From contig JAQFWX010000008.1 of NCBI GenBank assembly GCA_027605045.1, forward strand, positions 372,001 to 436,000: 64,000 bases of DNA, given 5' to 3'. Both the position numbers and the translations under genes were made by a program. The notes under the pieces were generated by a model. That model was not told the DNA's origin. It worked only from the letters and a program-made list of their open reading frames with translations, and ran no database searches. This document shows, piece after piece, positions 54,852 to 64,000 of this stretch. This DNA is from Phallus indusiatus (taxonomy: Eukaryota; Basidiomycota; Agaricomycetes; Phallales; Phallaceae). Each line of letters begins with the position of its first letter. Positions within the stretch are counted from its first letter, which is position 1.

Positions 54852-57800
54852 ATGGTAGCAGCGGCTCTGAATGAACAGTTCGTCGATGGTTGTCTTTCTT
54901 TACTTCGCTGACTAATCACTCTTTACGATTAACCAGCACCTTGCGCACGATTTCATTAAAAAGTATATCGTCCTAACATCTTGATTGCACACTGTCTCAA
55001 ACATTTTTCAGTCGAATCTGCTAGTGGAATAAAATCTGCTCGGTTTCATAGAGTCCCGAAGGTTCTTGTCCAGATCACTGTCGATGGCCAGATTTATGCC
55101 ACATCCCTCAGCAAGAGAACAACAAGTCCTGTATGGGATGAAGAGTTTACAGTGTAATGATCCTACGGCTCGTAACGATTATCGATGTCACTCATCGCTA
55201 TTTTGCCCAGCCTGTTGCAAAGCCAATCCTGGACGGCCGAATTCCGTTTGTTAGATAAACTCGCTAACGGCAATGTGATCGGGCAGTGTCTTTTGTCTCA
55301 CTCTCACTTCGAGTCTTTGTTTTTGTCGAAAAACGAAGAGTCTTCCACTCGGCAATTGGTCGAACTCACGAGTGGTAGAGGACCATCTCCTATAAAACTT
55401 CAGATCGTCGTAACGCAAATACTTGTATCTTCTCCACGATCATATTTACTTGAATCGATTCATGAACACAGTCGGCTTGATATTTCGAGGATAGCTGTTC
55501 CCCCAGCGCCGCCCAACAATGCGCTCAGTGGGCCCGGGGGGAATACAGACATAACGACCTCGATTTTAAGCGTGATGTCGTCTATCTCACAACTGAAGCC
55601 TGTCATTGATCAACTGGCCACTGTTCACCCCTATGTCAATTTGGCTTGGCAAATTATGACAGCTGCATATAACGTATGTCCATATCTTTGACCATCTCCA
55701 CCATTTTTATCCTAATTTTGGTAGATTGCGGCAGCACAAAGGCAGAGAGATCAACGTGTGGTTGCTCTAGTAACTTCTATGCAAAACGCGATTCGATGGC
55801 TCATATCTTTGGATCCTCTCACTAAGATAGAGATCTTGGAAAACTCCTTCTCGGAGTTGTTTAGCTTGTGTTGCCAAAGTGGTGTTTTTGTTCAGTGGTA
55901 TTGCAGCAACTCCCTTGGCGGTGAGTTAGGTTTGTGTTTTGTAACAGTGGCTCTAATTCTATTCTTCAGGACGAATTGTTCGTGATATCATGTCGGATGT
56001 CGAACAGAGAATTGAGACCTTAGAAAACTCTTTTCGTAACTCGATTGAAAATTTTAAAATGGCTCTAAGAATTCAAACAGCCGTTACGACGACAAATATC
56101 GACCAAGAAAATAAAGTTAACAAAGGTTGGCTCTTCTTTTTAAGCGATTAATTTGGTTTTAAACATTTCTTATAGCAAATTCACTTATCCAGTCGCATCT
56201 TCCTTTCGAATCTGCCACTTGGAACCCCACTTTGACATGTCTCAAGGGCACTAGAGAAAATATTTTACAGGAAATATTTGCATGGGTCGACGACGAATCT
56301 GGAAGAAATGTGTTCTGGCTAGCTGGTCTGGCTGGTAGTGGTAAATCAACAATCGCTCATACTGTCGCATCTGCACTTGCTTCTAGAGGTCGTCTTGGAG
56401 GGTGCTTCTTCTTTTCCCGCCATCAGTCCAAGCGAAACGAAGCAAGTCTGGTTATGCCAACTCTAGCCCATGGAATAGCTGCGTTCTCCGAAAACATAAG
56501 GGATTCCGTAGCCGAAGCCATCCGTCGCAATATACACGTAGCAAACGCCCCACTGAGACGACAGTTCCTGGATTTAATCGTCGAGCCTCTAAAATCATAT
56601 TCGCAACGAGATCCAATCGTAATTGTGCTCGACGCTCTCGATGAATGTGCAACTCCTGCGATTCGGGAAGACTTGCTAACAATTTTAGCTCATGATAGCA
56701 CACAGCTTCCTTCCAGTGTTCGGATCTTCATCACAGCTCGCCCAGAGCAGGATATTGAGAAAGCGTTCTCTTTCACAACGAGGTGTCATAAACACGCCAT
56801 CAATCTTGATTCTCCCTCTAATAGTATGTACTATACCTTTGTACCGTGCGCGTGTGATTTGACGTATTTCCCCTTTAGTCAATGATATCACTATATACAC
56901 CACGCACCAGTTAGCCAAGATTGCGTTATCCAAGGGAATCAAAGGAGAATGGCCCAGTGAAATTCGTAGACGCGAACTCGTCCGTCGCTCTGCAGGTCTT
57001 TTCATTTGGGCGGCTACAGCTTGTGAATTCGTCCGCAGAAGTTTCTCGCCGGAGAAAGCATTGGACCGATTACTTTCCGAGGAATTGCCAACATCCGCCA
57101 CTGCTGCTATTGATTCACTCTATGCTACTGCTTTACAAGCTATTGAAGGTTGGCAAGATGAAGACTTCATTCCCGCATACCAGGTGGTTGTAGGCACCGT
57201 TATCGCTTTGAAAAATCCGCTTCCCTCGGATACGATAGAGTTACTCTTAGGGCCTGGTTTGAATGGTGCTTCCGTCAATCGGGTTGTGTCTTCTCTTGGA
57301 TGCGTGTTGTCAGGATCAGCAAGTCTTCCAATACGAGTTTTACACCCTTCGTTTTCCGACTATCTCACTTCGCAATCTAGATGTAAGGACAAAGAAACAT
57401 ACATTGATGTTTCTCAAAATCATTATCGCCTTTCGCGAAGCATATTACACCTACTGAACTCTTCCTTGGATTACAATATATGCAAATTGACGCACCCTGG
57501 CCAATCTGTTTCCGACCGTCTTTCAACGACGCTCATCGAAGACATTCCCAGTCATTTGCAATATGCTTGTCAATTCTGGGCGGAACATGTTGTTCAAGCT
57601 CCTCATGATGATGACTTATTGGAAGAAGTTCATGAATTTCTTGTGGCACATGGCTTACACTGGATGGAAGCAATGTCGTTAACAGGTCTAACGGGCTATA
57701 TCAAGGCGTCTCTTCATCTCATTCGCATTTGGGCACAGGCAAGTTCTTCCCATTTAAAATTGTTAATCATGCTCATTACTTGAATCATCTCAGAATTTAA

Positions 57801-59751
57801 AAGCTTCTGATTTAGAACGATTGGGCTATGATTTGGAGCGTTTTTCGCAAACATTTTCCAATGTACTGGTTGATTTCCCTCTTCACATATATGCGTCCGC
57901 TTTGCCATTTGTTCCTCGCGGGAGCTCCTTTCAGCAGCAAACTTTTGTAAAAGATGAGATCAAAGCGCTCAAAGTGCTTCGTGGCTTTGACGAATCCTGG
58001 CCTCGATGTTCTCAAATATTGGAAGGTCACGAAGGTCGGATTAGATGTGTAGCATTCTCTCCGAAGGGGATGCTGGCGAGCGGTGCTGACGACGCGACCG
58101 TCCGAATATGGGATCTGTCAGGGGGACATCGTATATAGAACTCAAAGGCCACGAACAAGCCGTAACATCCATAGCCTTTTCTTCCAACGGTAACAAGATT
58201 ATCACCGGATCCACCGATAAGCTGGCCATCATCTGGGATACAGCCTCTGGGGAACGTTTGGTGACTTTGAAAGGGCATCGACTCCCGATTACTTCCGTGG
58301 CATTTACGTCGGATCGTACCCAAGCTATCACTGCTTCTGTGGACAAAACCATACGAATCTGGGACGCTAGTCTTGGTTCCCAATTAGGGGCTCCTATTAC
58401 GACGCAACAGAATGAAATAACGTCCATATCGGTGTCTTCCACGACCAACCTATTAGCTTCGGGCTCAGCTGATGGGTAAGTTTATCCCAAAATACCCGGT
58501 AAGGAAGTGTCTGAAACCAATGTTAGAACTGTCTGTATCATTTCACTTGCCGATCGGAAAAAGACATTGGACCCTCTAAGTCATGGTTCAGGCGATGCAA
58601 AAGGCATCATAGTTACATCAGCAGTATTTTCTCATAATGATAAGGTAGCAGCCTCGGCTTATCGTGATGGAACTGTGAACATCTGGGATGTTTCCACCGG
58701 AGAAAAACACAAGTCTATAAACGTCTCCTCCAGGCCTGTGACCTCTGTTCAATTTATTCAAGATGACACAACAATTGTCGTGGGCTGCAATGATCGCACG
58801 CTGTCCCTATGGAATGTCGATACTGGCGCAATGATATTGGGCAGTCCCATCGAAGGGCATCTGGATACAGTTTCTTCTGTTGCCTTGTCTATAGACGGAT
58901 CGATTATTGCCTCAGGAAGTCACGATGCGAAGATTCGAGTGTGGGAATATTTGGAATGCATAAAATCGCCTCCAACTTTGCAAGACCAAGGTCATCAAAG
59001 CGAAATTACAGTAATTACGTTCAGTGGCGATTATACACTTGTGGCAAGTGGAGATCGAAATGGTACTATTTGTACGTGGAAAAGCATGACTGGAGAAATG
59101 CTACAATGCATTCCAGACGCACATCGTGGTCCCATAAAAACGCTTGCGTTCTCCACGCAGCTCTGCAAGCTGGTTTCTGGGGGAGAAGATGCTGTAGTGA
59201 CATGCTGGTCTTTGGACAGTGGAAAGATGTTATGGACTTCACAGGATACGACCGATTTTGGCCATGCCAGAGCAGTTTCCGCGTCCGTCTTCAATAATGC
59301 CGATACTATGGTTGCGACCGGTGGTTACGATCGCTATATATTCCTGTGGGACGCAGAGACAGGCGAGTTGCTAATAGATGAACCCTTGGAAAAGGATGAT
59401 GGGCATTTGATCGAACGTCTAGCGTTCTCCTCTGATGATACAAAACTGCTATCGGTGGACAGAAATGAAAGCAGAGCTCAATGGGATATTGATTCGAAGG
59501 TTTTGATAGAAGAAGAGGAAGAAGAAGCCGCGGAAAACTTTATTGACCAGTCTGCCAGCGTAAGCAAATTAACATTAGACGAAAGCGGATGGGTGGTGGA
59601 CTGCTTGACTTCAAATCGACTATTCTGGATACCTGCAGACCATCGAGGAAATCTGGATGCTTGGACTAATTCTAGGGAAAGGTTTATTATTGGCAACAAA
59701 CATGGTGTAGTGACAATTATTGATTTTTCGAAACTTTACAAACCGAAATAA
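54852..59751 (+). CDS. C2-NACHT-WD40 STAND protein (NLR-like), one frameshift
   Basis: A fungal NLR-like gene of about 1,450 residues, with more than ten exons. The proposed start at 54852 (MVAAALNEQFVD) splices in phase to VESASGIKSARFHRVPKVLV, a C2-like domain, with VQITVDGQIYATSLSKRTTS and VWDEEFTV. The NACHT domain begins about 56230 with Walker A WLAGLAGSGKSTIAHTVASA, Walker B IVIVLDALDECATP and sensor-like VRIFITARPEQD. A helical region follows (LFIWAATACEFVRRS, VLHPSFSDYL). WD40 repeats start about 58015 (LEGHEGRIRCVAFSPKG) and continue to 59751, about eleven of them. The WD frame breaks at a G run, 58121-58125, where one base fewer or more would restore phase. Repeats are diverged from each other, not the near-identical type. 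Possible role: self/non-self or stress sensing. Confidence 0.82.
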
Positions 59752-60226
59752 AGAGTTAAATTGCGCACTTTCAACGTAAAGATCTCTATTAGGACTGGTA
59801 GTACTAACCCGAAACGTTGTGTATATACATTCTATTCCCCTCTCGTTTTCTGTCCATTGATAAAAAGTACTAATTAACGCCGAATCGCAAATTGCAAACG
59901 TGTACATGTTCAAACGTTTACCTCGTATTTGCTTCCGAGTTGTATACTAATCATGGGCTAGTAGTAGTATATCTGAAACTTAGAATAAAGATGACCGTCA
60001 CGATATGAGAGTGTCACTACACATGCTTTTGTTCGCATAACTAGTTGTTTAAATATAAGGTACAATGAATGCGTTTAAAAATGATATTCCTCAAAGTTAC
60101 TGCTCACGCGGACAGGATTTCGAGTGTGACAGGCATCGGAGTTGTGCAACTGTACATCTATCCAGCGGAGTTTCAATTTCTTCAAGTTCTTACAGTTTAT
60201 TGTAACCGTACCAGTCTTGCAAAAAA
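59752..60226. other. intergenic, eL43 promoter
   Basis: No gene is supported. A 69-codon frame at 60069-60278 overlaps the eL43 first exon in another frame and has no motif. AT-rich, with the eL43 promoter expected just before 60227. Confidence 0.5.
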
Positions 60227-60756
60227 ATGGTGCGTAATTATCTCAATTTTTGAGCTTTATTTGACGATGCTTTCATAGAGTAAACGCACAAAGAAGGTTG
60301 GCGTTACAGGAAAATACGGAACGGTTAGTTGGAACTGAGTATAACATGGCAAGCTACTAATGTCGTCCTCAGCGGTACGGTGCTTCCCTAAGGAAGCAAG
60401 TTAAAAAGGTTTGCTTCGAGAGTTAAATTATTACCGCCGAATTTATCTCATTGTTGCCTAGATGGAAGTAACACAACATGCTCGCTACACCTGCACCTTC
60501 TGCGGAAAGGTTAAACCTTAATCAGTTTGGAGAAAGCTGTAAACTGATGTCCTTCTAGGATAGCGTAAAGCGCGAGTCTGTTGGAATTTGGCATTGTCGC
60601 TCATGCAAGAAGACCATTGCGGGGGGTGCATGGACCGTTTCGACTACTGCTGCTGCTACTGTTCGCAGGTTTGTTACGTTACTTGTAATGTTAAGGCGAA
60701 GAGCTAATCTTTGGTTTAGTACCATACGTCGGTTACGTGACGTCGCTCAGGCATAG
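60227..60756 (+). CDS. RPL43: 60S ribosomal protein eL43 (L37Ae)
   Basis: Six exons, too small for simple open-frame detection: 60227-60229 (the ATG alone), 60279-60323, 60373-60408, 60462-60509, 60559-60668 and 60720-60756. The product is 92 residues: [91 protein letters not shown]. The zinc-binding pairs CTFC and CRSC are intact. Very intron-rich for its size, as is usual for basidiomycete ribosomal protein genes. Highly confident. Confidence 0.96.
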
Positions 60757-60942
60757 GCTACAGCTGTTTCTATTATGCTTTATTATCACATGCAATGAAT
60801 AATAAAAATATGGCACCATGTCATTCCCATCGAAATTTACCTGTCTCGTTTTGTGGAGTAAGAAATAATCATTCATTGAAAATATGACCTTTCCGAATGA
60901 AGGAACCGAAATGGCCTTAAGTCAAAATATATTTTCCATAAT

Positions 60943-62312
60943 TTAAAGTACATCGTCTTCTTCACTGACTACACTACCGCTATCGCTGTCTGATCCTTCA
61001 TCATCTGATTCTTCTTCGCTCTCCTCAAAGGTTAGAGATATAAATTCTTCGGCTGCATCGGTACCACCAACGACTGTGACGGGGGGTATCTCATTGGAGG
61101 CCTTACTATCGACGGCGTCGGCGTGTACAATCTCACTAACAATAGACGACGCCGTAGCGCTCGGTTCTAGGCTCACGGTTGTTTGTGTAGCAGGAACCAA
61201 TTTGCGCCGCATATTGGCTCGTATAACATGTGGAAGTTTGCAGGATTTGTTAGGACATGAACCCTTCTCTGCGAAATCCGGGCATTCTCGAACATGCTGT
61301 TTATCGCAATTTATGCCCTTATCGCAATATCCGACGACCGCGAAGTCACGGCAAACCCCAGAACGAGGCCCAACTCGTATGTGAGGGTAGGGACATTTTT
61401 CGCGTGTACACCGACCGTAATTACAGAAGTGGTGGCAAAGGGGAACGCGAGATGGGGTAGGATCGTGCGACAACCGACAATTTTCAGCGGTATTTGGGCA
61501 ACTGTTTGAAAGAAAAAGAGGACATATAGCAATCTTTTCCGGATCGTGTTGATATGGACAAGTGCGACCACGTTGACATTCGCCTAGATAAAGTAGCAAT
61601 TACAATCTTCAAAGAAAAATTGGGTTTATGGAAGATAGCAAACCTTTCATGGTGAAAAAGCGACACTGTTTTTTGGCCTTGGGTGGTTTGCCGGTTCTAA
61701 AGGTGCATTCAGTCATGTCCAGAAGAAAACCATAATATAAAAAATCACCTTGTGCCTTTGACATTATCCAAAACAAGATTGTTTCTACCACCAAGAGCCC
61801 TCCGTTTTGCAAACTTGGACTTACGGATTCGCTTGGGGTTTGCATAATCACTCCCTCTACTAGACGGATCAACCAAGTTTGTTTTTACTGGTAACATATT
61901 AATATGATGTGCTTGAAAGTAAAATTGAAAATACTGACGATCCGTTCTCGTTAACTTTCTATGCGAAGACTCGAATGTAACCCCATCGATTACCACTTCG
62001 CGAGGCTTTGACGACGACGGAACACTGCCAGGAACAGAGGAAGCGGGTACGGCCTGAGGGTTCGTGTGCTTACTAGCAATGGCAGGGTTAACATATTTCT
62101 TGTTTGTAAAACCAGGTGGAGGGTATGGGCGGTAGGTCTTGGACGTTGGTGGCCGGGATGCGTTCTTGTGGCGATCGATGGCACCTTATCATTCGCAGGA
62201 GAAAAACGCATTATCATATAAGCGTTTGAACGAATTAAACCAATATAAAACTAAGATATATCGTACCTGACAATCTTTGAATTTCCTGCAAAAGAGCTGC
62301 GTCAGAGGACAT
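60943..62312 (-). CDS. CCCH zinc-finger protein (ZC3H3/Red5-like)
   Basis: An RNA-binding nuclear protein by family. Starts at ATG 62312 (MSSDAALLQEIQRLS). After a basic linker (KRIRKSKFAKRRALGGRNNL) come five CCCH fingers: KKQCRFFTMKGECQRGRTC, ICPLFLSNSCPNTAENC, CHHFCNYGRCTREKC, VCRDFAVVGYCDKGINC and ECPDFAEKGSCPNKSC. The tandem five-finger layout is that of ZC3H3 in animals and Red5 in fission yeast, which act in poly(A) RNA export and in RNA elimination. The C-terminus is very acidic (ESEEESDDEGSDSDSG). Four or five exons. It is divergent from the debranching-enzyme gene, about 125 bp apart. Confidence 0.8.
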
Positions 62313-62437
62313 GGTTCGGGGCTGTGACCGTTTCTCGAAACAGTTCTGCTTACAAATTCACATCAGTCCCAACTTAGATATGGTCCTACGTCATAACATC
62401 CTCCGTGTGGAGCTCTACCACGTCCACGACTCTAGAA

Positions 62438-64000
62438 ATGGCTTCACTCAGTCGCCTTATTGAGAAAATTGCACCTATACCTCTTGAAATACCACCTTAC
62501 TCTCCAGAAATAGATGATACCACTACCAAGACTCCTGCAGACGAGGGAATCACGTTTTTCGAGTCACCGGCATCTGGCAACGAAGAGCCTATCCGTGTCT
62601 ACGAGTTAAAACTTGAGCCAGATGGTGGCCCGTCTAAAGATAAAGCAGTGTGTACCAGCCGTCTTCTATCAGTTTTTTTGCTCCTGACTTCACCAATCTC
62701 AGTACGTTAGGCTCCCTCCGGCATATAAACCATATGTCCTTCGTATGACCTTAGATGCTGGAACTCCAGCTTCAAGACGAGCCGTTCTCAAAACAAACTT
62801 TCCTTTAGATGGAGGCTTATTCAATAGAAATAAGTTTGTGGAGAAAAAGTATGTATTATCAAGTGAACCGCGAGCCCTTACTCATCTGCCTCTTAGGCTC
62901 CCGGAGTTATTTTCAAAGCCTATTCACATCAACCTGCCTATCTCACATGCAGGTGTTTTCAGATACTGGATTGAATATCAAGATGATGCCTACCAAACCA
63001 TCAAAGGTAGAGAAGGATATTTCAACGTGGACCCCGTTTTACGAATTAAATCCCGCACTCCCATTTTGTCTGACAACAACAAACCTAACCCTTCCCTTGA
63101 AGGAGGTATCGTTCAAGCCGAGGAAACAACTATTCCTCTTGATGCCTTGGTCGTCTTGACTACGGTTTCAAAATGGATGGGACCCTTGTCAGACTGGGAG
63201 CGTCATTTCCGCGAAGCATCCGAGCGAGGATATAATATGATTCATTATACTCCCCTGCAACAAGCCGGTGATAGCGAAAGTCCTTATTCAATTGCTGATC
63301 AGATGCGCTTTGATCAGAAAGTTGTAGGAAACGTCGAGAGAGAGATTGGTTTATCCAAAATGCAAGACACGCTGAAATTGGCTCGTGAAGAATACGGCTT
63401 ATTGAGCTTAATCGATATTGTGTTGAATCATACTGCCAATAATTCTCCGTGGTTACTAGATCATCCGGAAGCAGGTAATTTATCCCAGCTGGCTGCTTTT
63501 CATTAATCTGACCTCGCTTAAGGATACAGTCCTTATAATACCCCTCATTTAGCCCCTGCATTAGAACTCGATGATGCCATAATGGAATTCTCCTCCACAT
63601 TAAAAACAGGCAATCTTCCCACTTCGGTATCTTCTCATGCAGATATAGACGCTTTATTGGACGCCTTCGGTCATAAATTAAGGCAAGAAAAACAACTTTG
63701 GCAATACTATGTTTTGAACCGCTCACAAGAGCACACCAACGTGGCCACCGCGCTTGCTACCCCGGGTGACCCTTGGGATGGACCGGAATTGAGGGGCAAA
63801 ACTATTCAAGAGTTGGCTAAAGTTCTGGAATCCGCCGGAAAAATTAAGGGATTAAGGGAATACGAAGCAAGATATCATGTCCACGTCGAGAGCTCAACGG
63901 CCGCGTCCTTTGTTCGTGCAGCCTACCCTGATATCGACAGTGTTGAGGCTTTGAGTAATAAATGGGCGGAAATTGTGGACGTAATTAACGTTCCTTTATA
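62438..64000 (+). CDS. GDB1: glycogen debranching enzyme, 5' part
   Basis: Bifunctional 4-alpha-glucanotransferase and amylo-1,6-glucosidase; only the N-terminal region is in the window and it runs off the right edge. It starts MASLSRLIEKIAPIPLEIPP. Exons contain VRLPPAYKPYVLRMTLDAG, FPLDGGLFNRNKFVEKK, HAGVFRYWIEYQDD and GYFNVDPVL. The glucanotransferase domain then begins: TTVSKWMGPLSDWERHFREA, GYNMIHYTPLQQAGDSESPY, SIADQM and LLSLIDIVLNHTANNSPWLL. Introns near 62647-62705, 62848-62897 and 63475-63522 fit. All hallmark residues seen so far are as expected. Confidence 0.93.

Noticed and set aside
1..64000. A functional biosynthetic or defence gene cluster
   Set aside because: The neighbouring core genes belong to unrelated pathways and keep no common direction or promoter pattern. 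No backbone enzyme of secondary metabolism was seen.

Overview
This is a eukaryotic nuclear window from a filamentous basidiomycete, most likely an Agaricomycete mushroom. The evidence is small dense GT/AG introns (mostly 45-70 nt), genes on both strands 10-500 bp apart, a Tf1/sushi-type chromovirus, a C2-NACHT-WD40 (NLR-like) gene, and an ordinary set of fungal housekeeping genes. I cannot name the species. Exon joins quoted here were worked out by eye from splice sites and reading phase.

Layout. (1) 1-10.2 kb is an accessory region: an F-box gene, then roughly three tandem, diverged copies of a 2.5-3 kb unit. Each unit carries a small zinc-ribbon gene on the minus strand. Copy 1 is intact; copies 2 and 3 have damaged 5' ends. 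(2) 10.2-17.5 kb is a nested insertion in the last unit. A non-autonomous DNA transposon with terminal inverted repeats and a 9-bp target duplication was hit by an LTR element (duplication gtaag). The remaining LTR was then hit near its end by a complete chromovirus of the same family (duplication cctaa). The chromovirus LTRs look identical, but pol has two single-base frameshifts. (3) 17.5-64 kb is mostly single-copy core genome: RPF1, a Ser/Pro-rich protein, thymidylate kinase, UBC6, CWC27, an unknown gene, a small secreted protein, free-methionine-(R)-sulfoxide reductase, CysRS, PMT4, an unknown small protein, a VPS9-domain Rab GEF, MKT1, an RVSF-motif protein, IND1, PSF1, a four-pass membrane protein, an FMN/FAD oxidoreductase, the C2-NACHT-WD40 gene, ribosomal protein eL43, a CCCH zinc-finger protein, and the 5' part of glycogen debranching enzyme running off the right edge.

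How the pieces relate. The core genes act in ribosome assembly and translation (RPF1, eL43, CysRS), the spliceosome (CWC27), DNA replication (PSF1, thymidylate kinase), the ER and secretory pathway (UBC6, PMT4, VPS9 GEF), mitochondrial Fe-S assembly (IND1) and post-transcriptional control (MKT1, CCCH protein). They do not form a cluster of common function. The unusual biology lies in the orphan zinc-ribbon array, the three-layer transposon nest with a possible self-priming signal, and the C2-NACHT-WD40 gene, which carries a frameshift in a G run. I found no CRISPR array and no convincing functional tRNA or rRNA gene.
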